Shown here: positions 8,553 to 17,961 of the stretch, piece by piece
Layout: each line of letters begins with the position of its first letter
How positions within the stretch are numbered: position 1 is the first letter of the stretch
Assembly (NCBI RefSeq): GCF_022878925.1
Contig: NZ_CP084626.1
Location: forward strand, 2,933,441 to 2,997,440
Direction: 5' to 3'
From: Caballeronia sp. TF1N1
GTDB taxonomy: Bacteria; Pseudomonadota; Gammaproteobacteria; Burkholderiales; Burkholderiaceae
DNA: 64,000 nucleotides
Notes under the pieces: model-generated
What the model saw: only the letters and a program-made list of their open reading frames with translations
Told to the model about the DNA's origin: nothing
Database searches by the model: none
Position numbers and translations under genes: made by a program

Positions 8553-9899
8553 TCACAGCACGTAGCGAGAAAGATCCTCATCCTGCGCCACGTCGTTCAG
8601 TGCGCGATCCACATACGCCGCGTCGATTCGCACCGGCGTGCCCGCGTGGTTCCCCGCCGCGAACGACACTTCCTCCAGCAACTTTTCGATCACCGTGTAA
8701 AGCCGCCGCGCGCCGATGTTCTCCGTCTTCTCGTTCACCGAGAACGCGACTTCGGCGAGACGCCGGATGCCGTCATCGGCGAAATCGAGTTCCACGCCTT
8801 CGGTCGCGAGCAGCGCCTTGTATTGCTTGACGAGACTTGCATCGGTGGAATTCAGGATCGACTCGAAGTCCTGCACGGACAACGAATCCAGCTCGACGCG
8901 AATGGGAAAACGCCCTTGCAGTTCGGGAATCAGATCGCTCGGCTTGGCCAGATGGAACGCGCCACTCGCGATAAACAGAATGTGATCTGTCTTGATCATC
9001 CCGTATTTCGTGTTGATGGTCGTGCCTTCGACGAGCGGCAGCAGATCGCGCTGCACGCCTGCGCGCGACACTTCCGCGCCGCCGGTTTCGCTGCGCGACG
9101 CGATCTTGTCGATCTCGTCCAGAAACACGATGCCGTTTTGCTCGACGTTCTGCACCGCGCGGCTCTTGACCTCTTCGTCGTTGAGCATCTTCCCGGCTTC
9201 CTCGTCGGTGAGCAGCTTGAGCGCTTCCTTCACCTTCACCTTGCGGCGCGTCTTCTTGCCGCCGCCGATGTTCGCGAACATCGAACGAATCTGCTCGGTC
9301 ATGTCTTCCATGCCCGGCGGACCCATGATGTCCATGCCGACTTGCGGCTGTTCGACATCGAGTTCGATTTCCTTGTCGTCGAGCGCGCCTTCACGCAGCC
9401 GTTTGCGGAAGGTCTGACGCGTGACGTTGTTGCTGTCCTCGGCCGATTCCGCCGCGCTCGACGCGCCGAAGCCAACCGGCCGCGCGCTCGGCAGCAGAAT
9501 ATCGAGAATGCGGTCTTCGGCGCGATCCTCGGCTTTCGTGCGGACTTTCTTCATCTCGGATTCGCGCGTCTGCTTCACCGAAATCTCGATCAGATCGCGC
9601 ACGATGCTGTCCACGTCGCGGCCGACGTAGCCCACTTCGGTGAACTTGGTCGCTTCGATCTTGATGAACGGCGCGTCCGCGAGCTTCGCGAGACGTCGCG
9701 CGATCTCGGTCTTGCCGACGCCCGTCGGCCCGATCATCAAAATGTTCTTCGGCGTGATTTCCTGACGCAGCGGCTCGGCGACTTGCTGACGGCGCCAGCG
9801 ATTGCGCAGCGCGACCGCGACCGCTTTCTTCGCGCGGCCCTGGCCGATAATGTGTTTGTCGAGTTCCGAGACGATTTCGGCGGGAGTCATGGTGGTCAT
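8553..9899 (-). CDS. hslU: ATP-dependent protease ATPase subunit HslU
   Basis: AAA+ unfoldase of the HslVU (ClpQY) protease; it unfolds substrates and feeds them to HslV in the cytoplasm. At 448 aa it is near the E. coli length (443). Visible: N-terminal [17 protein letters not shown], Walker [16 protein letters not shown] near residue 57, the GYVGRD pore motif near residue 88, Walker [13 protein letters not shown], sensor region [11 protein letters not shown] and the C-terminal LSRYVL tail that docks into HslV. It lies 24 bp downstream of hslV on the same strand, the usual operon order. Confidence 0.98.
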   Translation of the reverse strand: MTTMTPAEIVSELDKHIIGQGRAKKAVAVALRNRWRRQQVAEPLRQEITPKNILMIGPTGVGKTEIARRLAKLADAPFIKIEATKFTEVGYVGRDVDSIVRDLIEISVKQTRESEMKKVRTKAEDRAEDRILDILLPSARPVGFGASSAAESAEDSNNVTRQTFRKRLREGALDDKEIELDVEQPQVGMDIMGPPGMEDMTEQIRSMFANIGGGKKTRRKVKVKEALKLLTDEEAGKMLNDEEVKSRAVQNVEQNGIVFLDEIDKIASRSETGGAEVSRAGVQRDLLPLVEGTTINTKYGMIKTDHILFIASGAFHLAKPSDLIPELQGRFPIRVELDSLSVQDFESILNSTDASLVKQYKALLATEGVELDFADDGIRRLAEVAFSVNEKTENIGARRLYTVIEKLLEEVSFAAGNHAGTPVRIDAAYVDRALNDVAQDEDLSRYVL

Positions 9900-9923
9900 C
9901 GTTGGTCCTTTGCGCGCGTGCGC

Positions 9924-10460
9924 TTACTCGATCGTCTCGATGACGCGATTGTGATTGGTGTAGATGCACATGTCGCCGGCGATGGTCAGCGCCTTCTCGA
10001 CGATTTCGCGCGGAGAGAGTTCGGTGTTTTCGGCGAGTGCCTGTGCCGCGGCTTGCGCGTACGCGCCGCCCGAGCCGATGGCGCAGATGCCGTTTTCGGG
10101 ATCGAGCACGTCGCCGTTGCCGGTGATGACGAGCGTGGCTTGCGCGTCGGCGGCAATCAGCATGGCTTCGAGACGTCGCAGCATGCGGTCGGTGCGCCAG
10201 TCCTTGGCGAGTTCGACGGCTGCGCGCGTGAGATTGCCCTGATGCTTTTCCAGCTTCGCTTCGAAGCGGTCGAGCAGTGAGAACGCGTCGGCCGTGCCGC
10301 CGGCGAAGCCGACCAGCACCTTGCCGCCATAGATACGGCGCACTTTCTTCGCGCCGCCTTTCATGACGATATTGCCGAGCGTCACCTGACCATCGCCGCC
10401 CAACGCGACTTTGCCGCCGCTTCGCACGGAGACGATGGTCGTGCCGTGAAATTGTTCCAT
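9924..10460 (-). CDS. hslV: ATP-dependent protease peptidase subunit HslV
   Basis: Proteasome-beta-like threonine protease that forms a dodecamer with HslU rings. The 178-aa product begins MEQFHG, then [23 protein letters not shown]; removal of the short propeptide would expose the catalytic Thr. The start at 10460 agrees with Burkholderiaceae homologues as I recall them; the frame runs on to 10625 without a good start. A conserved [14 protein letters not shown] stretch near residue 125 supports the family. Confidence 0.97.
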   Translation of the reverse strand: MEQFHGTTIVSVRSGGKVALGGDGQVTLGNIVMKGGAKKVRRIYGGKVLVGFAGGTADAFSLLDRFEAKLEKHQGNLTRAAVELAKDWRTDRMLRRLEAMLIAADAQATLVITGNGDVLDPENGICAIGSGGAYAQAAAQALAENTELSPREIVEKALTIAGDMCIYTNHNRVIETIE

Positions 10461-10802
10461 GTGCGTTCCTTGAGAAAACGAAGGACGCGGGCGGCTCGAT
10501 CTAAAGAACCGCCACGCAGTCGAGAATTCGATGGAGTGCACGGCGCGGGGTTCCGCCCGACTCGAAAAGACGAGCGTCCGGCGCCGCGCACGCGCCGTCG
10601 TCGTGAACGGGCGCGTCGGATTCATTTTAGGGCGATGGGGAATTTATCAAGACACGCGATGCGCAGGACGCGCCGCGCAAACAAAAAGGCACACGCGGAT
10701 GCGTGTGCCTTGCGTGTACCGGAGCGTTCGAACACGCGAATTTCGCGGCGGCGTCTTCCCCGTGGCGGGCGGCCCCGCGACGTTCGCCGAGAGAGACGCG
10801 CT
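10461..10802. other. hslV-dksA intergenic region
   Basis: This 342-bp stretch holds the dksA terminator (10683-10711) and the hslV upstream region. A CCCCAT reads on the minus strand at 10640-10635, but no CTTGAA lies at heat-shock sigma spacing. No gene is seen here. Confidence 0.5.
10683..10711 (-). terminator. Intrinsic terminator of dksA
   Basis: Perfect 11-bp arms AAGGCACACGC (10686-10696) and GCGTGTGCCTT (10701-10711) with a 4-nt loop; on the minus strand the stem is followed by a T run. Confidence 0.88.
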
Positions 10803-11219
10803 TCAGTCGCCGAACAGCTTCTGACGCAGTTCGCGGCGTTCCTGTGCCTCGAGCGAGAGCGTGGCGGTCGGGCGCGCGATGAGACGCGGAATGCCGATCG
10901 GCTCGCCGGTTTCCTCGCACCAGCCGTAATCGCCGGACTCGATGCGCGCGAGCGACTGCTGCACTTTCTTCAGGAGCTTGCGTTCGCGGTCACGCGTGCG
11001 CAGTTCCAGTGCATGCTCTTCCTCGATGGTCGCGCGATCCGCCGGGTCCGGCACGATCACCGTTTCCCGCAGGTTCTCGGTCGTCTGTCCGGCATTCTTG
11101 AGAATGTCGGCTTGCAACTGTTCGAGCCGGTTCTTGAAGAAGGCGAGCTGTTCCTCGTTCATGTAGTCCTTCTCGCTCATCTTCAGGATTTCGGCTTCGG
11201 TCAAGAGTTTCGTTGTCAT
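10803..11219 (-). CDS. dksA: RNA polymerase-binding transcription factor DksA, cysteine-poor form
   Basis: Secondary-channel regulator that works with ppGpp at rRNA and amino-acid promoters. The 138-aa product keeps the coiled coil and the acidic tip (D58 and D61 in PDPADRAT), so catalytic-site action looks intact. The C-terminal four-cysteine zinc finger is reduced to C101-T104-S122-A125 at exactly the canonical spacing, so it cannot bind zinc in the classical way. Known C-poor DksA proteins, for example Pseudomonas DksA2, work under zinc limitation. As far as I recall this form is the normal one in Burkholderia. A strong terminator follows and a 560-bp gene-free leader precedes. Confidence 0.95.
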   Translation of the reverse strand: MTTKLLTEAEILKMSEKDYMNEEQLAFFKNRLEQLQADILKNAGQTTENLRETVIVPDPADRATIEEEHALELRTRDRERKLLKKVQQSLARIESGDYGWCEETGEPIGIPRLIARPTATLSLEAQERRELRQKLFGD

Positions 11220-11783
11220 CTGCTTGCTTCTTCAATGTAAGGCGAAGTCTTCCGCAACGCCCCGACTACATTACCCGCATGCAGCGTCATGGCATCACGC
11301 GACACGTCGATGCGGGGCCGAACTCCTCTGGAAACCGATTACGGATGTGTCCGGTACGCGGGGCATTTTTTCGCATGTCCGCGTTCCGGGCCTTCCTGCG
11401 TTGTTTCGATTCGCCTTCCCCCGCTAAATCGAGATAACGCAAAACAGGCCATCCCTTCTCCTGACATCCGACAGCGTAAGGCTCAGATGTGACTTCAAGC
11501 CATGCGCCAAACGGATTTGCCCTTCTCCAGTGGGGCTGTATTGTAACTGAACCGCAATTTCCGACGACAACGAGAAAACCCTGTCAATTTATGTCGGAAT
11601 TTCAAAAATATAACGCGTGGACGTACAAAAAGCGATGCTGCTTCGTGGTCGCGACTACACACGCCGCACGAAAGTCACGCTACGAAAAACGCCGCGCGCG
11701 ATAGGCCGCGGCGGCGTTTCCAGCTTTTCGCGCACGCTTCCTGAAGACGGGAACCGCGGCTATCAAGCGATATGCATGCCAAT
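11220..11783. other. Gene-free region between dksA and the COG0523 gene
   Basis: This 564-bp stretch carries the cobW-type terminator at 11685-11719 and the dksA upstream region. A minus-strand TACAAT (11545-11540) could be a -10 element, which would give dksA a leader of about 320 nt. Short open frames here show no recognisable protein. No Zur-like dyad was convincing. Confidence 0.4.
11685..11719 (-). terminator. Probable terminator of the COG0523 GTPase gene
   Basis: On the minus strand, AACGCCGC and GCGGCGTT arms with a GC-rich loop are followed by a T run, about 65 bp beyond the stop codon. Confidence 0.6.
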
Positions 11784-12869
11784 CTATTTGACGAGGCAGG
11801 CGTCGAGGCCGTCGAAAATCAGATCCTTCGGCAACTCGATACCGATGAACACCATCTTGCTGTTCTTCTTCTCGATCGGCATCCACTTGCTGGCGAGGTC
11901 GCTGCCCATCATCTGATGCACGCCCTGGAACACGACCTTGCGATCCACGCCCTTCATATAGAGCACGCCCTTGTAGCGCAACAGACGCTCGCCGTAGATC
12001 TGCAGGATGCCGCCCAGGAAGTCTTCGAGGCGGTTCGGATCGAACGGCTTGTCGCTGCGATAAACGAACGACTTGATCTTGTCGTCGTGATGCGCGTGAT
12101 GGTGATGATGATGCTCATGGTCGTGGCTATGATCGTGACCGCAAGTGGCGTGATCGTGGTCGTCGCCGTGATCGTGCGCGTGGTCATGGCCGTGATCGTG
12201 GTCGTGGTCGTGGTCGTCTTCCGCGAGGAAATCCGGGTCGATCTCGAGCTTCGAATTCAGATTGAAGCCGCGCAGGTCGAAGATTTCCTTGATGTCCGCA
12301 TCGCCGAAATTGACGACGCGAATGGCCGCGCGCGGGTTCATGTGCAGCAGGCGATGCTTGAGCGCTTCGAGCGCGGCGGCATCGACGAGATCGGACTTGG
12401 TGATGAACAGGCGGTCCGCGAAACCGACCTGCCGCTGCACCACTTCGTGCTGGTCGAGCTGCGCGTTCGCGTGTTTTGCATCGACGAGGGTGATGATCGC
12501 GTCGAGCAGGAATTCGTCGGCGACCGTGTTGTCCATGAAAAACGTCTGCGCCACGGGGCCCGGATTCGCGAGACCCGTCGTTTCGATCACCACGCGGTCG
12601 AAATCGAGCGTCCCCGCCTTCTTGCGGTTAGCGAGGTCTTCCAGCGCGCGCGCCAGATCGCCGCGAATCGTGCAGCAGATGCAGCCGTTGCTCATCTGGA
12701 TGATCTGCTCGTTCGTTTCCTGCACGAGGATTTCGTTGTCGATGTTCTCTTCGCCGAACTCGTTCTCGATCACGGCGATCTTCATGCCGTGCTGCTCGTT
12801 CAAAATGCGCTTGAGCAGCGTGGTTTTGCCGCTACCCAGAAAGCCGGTCAGGATGGTTACGGGAATCAT
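11784..12869 (-). CDS. COG0523/CobW-family metal-chaperone GTPase with a histidine-rich loop
   Basis: G3E-family GTPase that delivers or buffers a transition metal, usually zinc or cobalt. The 361-aa product shows Walker A GFLGSGKTT at residues 9-17, the family metal motif CICC at 63-66, the guanine-specificity motif TKSD near 157-160, and a region at 218-262 with about 22 histidines and one cysteine. The ATG at 12869 (MIPVTILTGF) is the family start; the longer frame to 12926 lacks support. It lies upstream of dksA on the same strand but is separated by 564 bp and a terminator. Zinc is the likeliest metal, by inference from the His-rich loop. Confidence 0.93.
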   Translation of the reverse strand: MIPVTILTGFLGSGKTTLLKRILNEQHGMKIAVIENEFGEENIDNEILVQETNEQIIQMSNGCICCTIRGDLARALEDLANRKKAGTLDFDRVVIETTGLANPGPVAQTFFMDNTVADEFLLDAIITLVDAKHANAQLDQHEVVQRQVGFADRLFITKSDLVDAAALEALKHRLLHMNPRAAIRVVNFGDADIKEIFDLRGFNLNSKLEIDPDFLAEDDHDHDHDHGHDHAHDHGDDHDHATCGHDHSHDHEHHHHHHAHHDDKIKSFVYRSDKPFDPNRLEDFLGGILQIYGERLLRYKGVLYMKGVDRKVVFQGVHQMMGSDLASKWMPIEKKNSKMVFIGIELPKDLIFDGLDACLVK

Positions 12870-13002
12870 GGTGTCGCCTGTGTCCTTGTCTGTGTTCGGG
12901 GATTGCGCGGGCCGCGGCAGGCGCAATGAGTCGAATATTGAAACATATTTGCCGAACCGGTGCTCCGTGCGACCCGGTTACGTGGCCGCTAGATAAGGGC
13001 GC

Positions 13003-14202
13003 TCACGCAATTTGCAACAGCAGCCCTTTCAGGTATTCGCCTTCGGGAAAAGCCGTCAGCAAAGGGTGATCGACGCCCGCGCCGAGCCGCTTGAGGATGC
13101 GCGCATCGACACGCGCGTCCGACGCCGCGCCCGCGACGATCTTCTGGAAGAGGTCCGAATCGATCGCGCCGGAACACGAATACGTGAAGAGCAGCCCGCC
13201 CGGACGCAGCAGCTTGAAACCGCTGAGGTTGATGTCCTTGTAAGCGCGCGCGGCGCGCTCGACGCTTTCCTTCGACGGCGCGAACTTCGGCGGATCGAGC
13301 ACGATCAGGTCGAAGCGCCGGCCGTCGTCGTAAAGACGGCGCAAGGTCTTGAACGCGTCGGCGTCGAGCCATTCGGCGCGTTCGGCGTCGAAGCCGTTTG
13401 CCGTGACGTTGGCGCGCGCCAGGGCGAGCGCGTCGCCGGACGAATCGACGGACACCACGCGCGTGGCGCCGCCCTTGAGCGCCGCGAGCGAAAAGCCGCC
13501 CGTGTAGCAAAAGCAGTTGAGCACTTCGCGGCCTTCCGCGTTTTGTTGAACCAGCACGCGGTTGTCGCGCTGATCGACATAGAAGCCTGTCTTGTGGCCG
13601 TGCATGACATCGACGTGATAGCGCACGCCGCATTCGTTCGTGATGAGCGTCTCGGGCGGCGCGTCGCCGGCGAGCACGCCGGTGGTTTGCTCGAGCCCTT
13701 CCTTCTGGCGAATCGACACATCCGAGCGTTCGTAGACGTTCGGACAGCCGGTGGCGTCGATGAGCGCCTGCACGATCGCCTCTTTCCAAGCTTCGACGCC
13801 CGTCGCCATGAACTGGCAAACGAGTTGCGCGCGCGCGCCTTCGTCGGCGACGTAGTAATCGACGATCAAGCCGGGCAAGCCGTCCGCTTCACCGAAAATG
13901 AGACGCGTGGCGCCGGTATCGCGCACCATCGTCTGCCGATGCGCGACCGCGCGCTGCACGCGACGCTTGAAGAACGCGTGATCGACAGGTTCGGCTTCGT
14001 CGAAAGACCAGACGCGCGCGCGAATCTGCGAATGCGGGCTATACGACGCGCGCGCCAGAAAGCGGCCGTCGGCCGCGCGCACGGCGACGGTCGCGCCAGG
14101 CGCGGGATTGCCGTCGATCCGCGCGATGGCGTTGGCGTAAATCCACGGATGGCGGCGAACGAGCGACCTGTCCTTCGCCAGTTTGAGCGTGATGGTATGC
14201 AT
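13003..14202 (-). CDS. rlmI: Class I SAM-dependent rRNA methyltransferase, RlmI type
   Basis: Predicted to methylate C5 of a 23S rRNA cytosine (m5C1962 in E. coli) using S-adenosylmethionine. The 399-aa product has an N-terminal PUA domain (KDRSLVRRHPWIYANAI) and a Rossmann methyltransferase domain with CFCYTGGFSLAALKGGA, the acidic SAM loop VVSVDSSGDAL and the LDPPKFAPSK motif. Length equals the E. coli enzyme (396). It is 40 bp downstream of xerC on the same strand. Confidence 0.92.
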   Translation of the reverse strand: MHTITLKLAKDRSLVRRHPWIYANAIARIDGNPAPGATVAVRAADGRFLARASYSPHSQIRARVWSFDEAEPVDHAFFKRRVQRAVAHRQTMVRDTGATRLIFGEADGLPGLIVDYYVADEGARAQLVCQFMATGVEAWKEAIVQALIDATGCPNVYERSDVSIRQKEGLEQTTGVLAGDAPPETLITNECGVRYHVDVMHGHKTGFYVDQRDNRVLVQQNAEGREVLNCFCYTGGFSLAALKGGATRVVSVDSSGDALALARANVTANGFDAERAEWLDADAFKTLRRLYDDGRRFDLIVLDPPKFAPSKESVERAARAYKDINLSGFKLLRPGGLLFTYSCSGAIDSDLFQKIVAGAASDARVDARILKRLGAGVDHPLLTAFPEGEYLKGLLLQIA

Positions 14203-14242
14203 GAGAATGTCAGGCGCGGGCGCTCATGCAAGCGCCCGCAGG

Positions 14243-15166
14243 TTAATCGCGCTTCTTCGCGCGCGGGTGCGCTGAATCGTAGACGCGAGCGAGATGCTGA
14301 AAATCCAGCGATGTATAGACCTGCGTGGCCGTGATGCTCGCGTGACCGAGCAACTCCTGCACGGCGCGCAGGTCGCCGCTCGATTGCAGAACATGCGTGG
14401 CGAACGAATGCCGCAACACGTGCGGATGTACGTTCGACGGAATGCCCGCGAGGAGCGCCATGCGCTTCACGCGCTCGCGCACCACGCCGGGTGCCATGCG
14501 GTTGCCGCGCACCGAAATGAAAAGCGCGTGCGGGTCGTGCTTGACGAATTCGCCGCGTACCGCGATCCACGCGCGCAAGGCATCGACTGCCTTGCGTCCG
14601 ACTGGAACCGAACGCCGCCGGTTGCCCTTGCCGAGCACCGTCACTTCCTCGTGCGCGAGATTGAGCCAGCCTTGCGAGCGGTATTCGGCGGTCTCGACGA
14701 AATGCACGTCCAGCCCGACCAGTTCGGCGAGCCGCAAGCCGGACGAATAGAAGAGTTCGAGAATCGCGTGATCGCGCGCGGCTTCGGTTGTGCTGGCCTG
14801 GGGCGCGTCCATGAGCGCCATGGCGTCATCGACGGAAAGCGCCTTCGGCAAGCTCTTCTCGCGCTTGGGCGCGCGAATGGTCGCCACTGGATTCGCGGGC
14901 ATGTCGACTTGCTGCGCGAACCATCGATAAAACGCCCGCCACGCCGACAGCCGATGCGCGATGGAGCGCGACGACAGCCCCGCCGAATGCGCCCTGACCA
15001 CCGCGCCGCGCATATCGAGCGCGGTCAGTGATTCGAGCGGACGGTCTTTGGCGAGCGCGCGCAGTTCGCTCAGTTCGTACGTGTAGCCACGCAAAGTGTG
15101 TTCGGACAGACGCCGCTCGTGTTCGAGCATCGAAAGATACGTGGCGATGGCTTCGGCGGCGTCCAT
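14243..15166 (-). CDS. xerC: Tyrosine recombinase XerC
   Basis: Site-specific recombinase that, with XerD, resolves chromosome dimers at dif. The 307-aa product has the SAM-like N-terminal domain (LSMLEHERRLSEHTLRGY) and the catalytic domain with Arg in FYSSGLRLAELVGL, Lys in GKGNRRR, the HVLRHSFATH box (H-x-x-R), GHASITATQVY with the distal His and the nucleophilic Tyr. All catalytic residues are present. Its place beside DUF484 and dapF is the proteobacterial arrangement, which separates it from phage integrases. Confidence 0.96.
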   Translation of the reverse strand: MDAAEAIATYLSMLEHERRLSEHTLRGYTYELSELRALAKDRPLESLTALDMRGAVVRAHSAGLSSRSIAHRLSAWRAFYRWFAQQVDMPANPVATIRAPKREKSLPKALSVDDAMALMDAPQASTTEAARDHAILELFYSSGLRLAELVGLDVHFVETAEYRSQGWLNLAHEEVTVLGKGNRRRSVPVGRKAVDALRAWIAVRGEFVKHDPHALFISVRGNRMAPGVVRERVKRMALLAGIPSNVHPHVLRHSFATHVLQSSGDLRAVQELLGHASITATQVYTSLDFQHLARVYDSAHPRAKKRD

Positions 15167-15173
15167 GGCGATC

Positions 15174-15887
15174 TCAGTAAGGCATCAGACGGCTCAAAGC
15201 CGCGCTGGCCAATGCGCCGATCTGCGTGAGGAAGTCGGTCGCCATGCCGTCGTGAAAGCGGCGCGGATCGGGCGAGCCCATGACGAGCAGGCCGAAGGTG
15301 GGCGCATCCGGACCGGCTTGCGGATCGCGCAGGGCGATGAGCGAGATCGATTCGATCTTGCGCTGCGCGGCGCCTTCTCCGGCAACGGTCGTAGCCGACG
15401 CCGAGTTCGGCGCGCCAAGCCACTGCGCCGCCGCGAAGCCGCTGTTCGCGCCGCAATACGGCACTTCCAGATTGTTCGCGAAGATGCGCACTTCCTCGCC
15501 GACCTGACGCGCGAAGTCGGCCTGGCGATACCCTTCGTCGACATCCCAGACGCGCAGCGCGGCGTGCGGAACGTCGAAGACTTCGCACAGGCCGCGACTG
15601 ATGGTCGAGGGCAACGCGTATGGATCGCGCTGCGCGATCACGCGCACGGTCCAGCGGTTGAACTTCGTCGAGATGCTGTCGTTTTCGTGGCCGTAGCGCA
15701 GCAGTTCGGCGAGGCGCCGTTCGAGTTGCTTGTTCTTGTCGCGCAGCATTTCCATCTGGCGTTCCTGCAGCGACACGGCGGATTTGCCATGCGGATTGGA
15801 CAACCGGATCGTGCCGAGCAGTTCAGCGTGCTCGGTGAAGAAATCGGGGTTGTCGAGCAGATAATCGGCGACTTCGCGTGGATTCAT
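15174..15887 (-). CDS. DUF484 (GAF-like) family protein
   Basis: A 237-aa protein of the COG3159/DUF484 family. It starts MNPREVADYLLDNPDFFTEH, then NPHGKSAVSLQERQMEMLRDKNKQLE, a predicted coiled coil, and a GAF-like C-terminal domain. The molecular role is unknown. It sits between dapF and xerC in the same order as in gamma-proteobacteria, with 7 bp to xerC, so it is probably cotranscribed with both. Confidence 0.93.
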   Translation of the reverse strand: MNPREVADYLLDNPDFFTEHAELLGTIRLSNPHGKSAVSLQERQMEMLRDKNKQLERRLAELLRYGHENDSISTKFNRWTVRVIAQRDPYALPSTISRGLCEVFDVPHAALRVWDVDEGYRQADFARQVGEEVRIFANNLEVPYCGANSGFAAAQWLGAPNSASATTVAGEGAAQRKIESISLIALRDPQAGPDAPTFGLLVMGSPDPRRFHDGMATDFLTQIGALASAALSRLMPY

Positions 15888-15923
15888 GGTCGATGGTCGT
15901 AATGATGCGATGCGTATGCAAAC

Positions 15924-16808
15924 TCAGCCGGCGATGCGGTCGAGGTCGATCTCGCCTTCGAAAACCGTCGCGGCGGGTCCGGCCATGAAAAGTGGCGCGG
16001 ATTCGTCGCGTGCGCCGTCCCAGCCGATGGTGAGCGTGCCGCCGTGCGTCTCGACGCGCACCGGCGTGTCGAGCACGCCGCGCCGGATGCCTGCCGCCAC
16101 CGCCGCGCACGCGCCCGTGCCGCACGCGAGCGTTTCGCCCGCGCCGCGTTCGTAGACGCGCAGCTTGACCGAATGACGATCGACGATCTGCATGAAGCCC
16201 GCGTTGACGCGCTTCGGAAAGCGCGCGTGACGCTCGATCAGCGGACCTTCGACGAGCACGGGATACGCTTCCACGTCATCCACGATCTGCACGGCGTGCG
16301 GATTGCCCATCGAGACGACGGAAATCCAGCGCGGTTCATTCGCGTAGCCGTTCAGATCGAGCGGCCAGAGCGTGTCGTTGCCTTCGTTGCGGCCTTCGAG
16401 ACCGTGTGCGTCGAAAGGCACTTCGGGCGCATGAAACACCGGCGTACTCATGTCGACCGTCACTTCGCCATTGGCTTGCATGGTCAGCGTGATGACGCCG
16501 TTTTGCACCTCCACGCGCACGGTGGCGGCGTCGGTCAGCTTGCGGTCGCGCACGAACTTCACGAAGCAGCGCGCGCCGTTGCCGCAATGTTCGACCTCGC
16601 CGCCGTCGCAATTGAAGATGCGGTATTTGAAATCGACGCCCTCGATGGTCGGCTTTTCCACCAGCAGCAACTGGTCCGCGCCCACGCCGAAATGACGGTC
16701 GGCGAGCGCACGCACTTGTTGCGCGCTCAGATCGAGCGCCTGCGTGTAGCCGTCGAGCACGACGAAGTCGTTGCCCGCGCCTTGCATCTTGGTGAATTTG
16801 AGTTTCAT
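15924..16808 (-). CDS. dapF: Diaminopimelate epimerase
   Basis: Interconverts LL- and meso-diaminopimelate for lysine and peptidoglycan synthesis. The 294-aa product (E. coli 274) starts [20 protein letters not shown] and carries both active-site cysteines, in [16 protein letters not shown] and in [12 protein letters not shown]. The ATG at 16808 is the family start; a 10-residue extension to 16838 is not supported. It lies 36 bp upstream of the DUF484 gene in one transcription unit with xerC. Confidence 0.97.
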   Translation of the reverse strand: MKLKFTKMQGAGNDFVVLDGYTQALDLSAQQVRALADRHFGVGADQLLLVEKPTIEGVDFKYRIFNCDGGEVEHCGNGARCFVKFVRDRKLTDAATVRVEVQNGVITLTMQANGEVTVDMSTPVFHAPEVPFDAHGLEGRNEGNDTLWPLDLNGYANEPRWISVVSMGNPHAVQIVDDVEAYPVLVEGPLIERHARFPKRVNAGFMQIVDRHSVKLRVYERGAGETLACGTGACAAVAAGIRRGVLDTPVRVETHGGTLTIGWDGARDESAPLFMAGPAATVFEGEIDLDRIAG

Positions 16809-16887
16809 GGCGCTATTGTATGTGAGCCTCACCGTCACGTTTCATGACGTTTCGCGACGATCTGCGCCACCACGGCGCCATGCGCGC

Positions 16888-17772
16888 TCAATAGAAGCCC
16901 GGCTCGCCCGGCGGACGCGTTTTGAAACGCTTGTGCACCCAGTAATACTGCTCCGGTATGTGCGGAATCTGCTCTTCGAGGAATTCGTTCATGCGGCGCG
17001 CGTCGGCTTCGTCGTCGCCAGTGGGGTAGTTCTGCCACGGCTCGAAAATCTTCAGCCGATATCCCTTGTAGTTCGGCAGCACCTCGCCGATGAACGGCAC
17101 CACTTGCGCCTTGCCCGCTTTCGCCAGCCGGCCGACGGCCGTCAACGTACACGCCTGAATGCCGAAGAACGGCACGAAGGTGGAATTGCGCATGCCGTAG
17201 TCCATGTCCGCGCCGAGCATCACCGGTTTGCGGTCGCGCAGCCAGCGCAGCACGATACGCGCGCTGTCCGCACGGCTCGCCATGTCCGCGCCGAAGCGGG
17301 CGCGCTGCGCTTTCGCGATTTCCTCGACCTGCGGATTCGAGAACGGTTGATACAGCGACCCGCATTGCCGATGCAGCGAGTAGTTCAGAAAGATCGATCC
17401 CGCCTCGATGCCGACGAAATGCAGGCCGAGAAATAGCGTGGGCGGCAGGTTCGGGTCGGAGAGATCGACGGCGCTGTCCACCTCGATCAGTTTTTCGAGC
17501 TTCTTGGCCGAGCCGAACCACTGCACGCTGCGCTCCACATAACTGCGGATGGCGTGGCGGAAATGCTGCTGCGCGACTTCCTCGCGGCGCTCGGGCGACC
17601 AGTCCGGAAAGCAGAGCGCGAGGTTCGTATGTACGATGCGCTTGCGTCTGCTCGGGATCTGATAGAGCAGCCAGCCGAGTCCGTCGCCGAAACGTGCCGT
17701 GATGCCGTAAGGGATGAGCGCCAGAAACTTGAGAAAGCCGAAGGCGAGCGCCACGCCAATGCGCCCTAACAT
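16888..17772 (-). CDS. lpxL: Lipid A biosynthesis lauroyl acyltransferase (LpxL/HtrB family)
   Basis: Inner-membrane acyltransferase that adds a secondary acyl chain to Kdo2-lipid IVA. The 294-aa product has an N-terminal membrane segment (GVALAFGFLKFLALIPYGI), GDGLGWLLYQIPSRRKRIVHTNL typical of the family, the catalytic H-x4-E in GLHFVGIE near residue 123 and MLGADMDYG near residue 185. It opens the minus-strand dapF operon, divergent from metK with a 279-bp shared regulatory region. The chain-length preference is not readable. Confidence 0.92.
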   Translation of the reverse strand: MLGRIGVALAFGFLKFLALIPYGITARFGDGLGWLLYQIPSRRKRIVHTNLALCFPDWSPERREEVAQQHFRHAIRSYVERSVQWFGSAKKLEKLIEVDSAVDLSDPNLPPTLFLGLHFVGIEAGSIFLNYSLHRQCGSLYQPFSNPQVEEIAKAQRARFGADMASRADSARIVLRWLRDRKPVMLGADMDYGMRNSTFVPFFGIQACTLTAVGRLAKAGKAQVVPFIGEVLPNYKGYRLKIFEPWQNYPTGDDEADARRMNEFLEEQIPHIPEQYYWVHKRFKTRPPGEPGFY

Positions 17773-17872
17773 GAGGTGCTCCAGCGAACAGACGGAGGTG
17801 AACTATGGACAGAAGATTGTTTCGGGACGAATGGGGACAAGCGTTCGGCTCAGTAAAAACACGGGAAACCGG

Positions 17873-17878
17873 TATAAT
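17873..17878 (+). promoter_or_regulatory. Candidate -10 element (TATAAT) of metK
   Basis: A perfect TATAAT stands 174 bp before the metK start; the -35 region at 17-18 bp spacing is weak (TCAGTA). Transcription from about 17885 would give a leader of about 165 nt, which begins with a 7-bp hairpin (CTTCGCC 17884-17890, GGCGAAG 17912-17918). Confidence 0.5.
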
Positions 17879-17961
17879 AAGACCTTCGCCGAGTTAATGG
17901 ACAACTTGCGGGGCGAAGCCGGCCGGCCTTCATGCAATCTGTGGAGAAGGGCTGGAGTTTA

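Noticed and set aside
8646..10280. 544-codon plus-strand frame across hslU and hslV
   Set aside because: It spans two well-defined genes on the other strand; composition is that of an antisense shadow.
10635..10660. Heat-shock sigma-32 promoter for hslVU
   Set aside because: CCCCAT is present on the minus strand but no CTTGAA-like -35 stands at the needed spacing.
14243..15166. Phage integrase marking a mobile element
   Set aside because: The protein and its dapF-DUF484 neighbourhood are those of core XerC.
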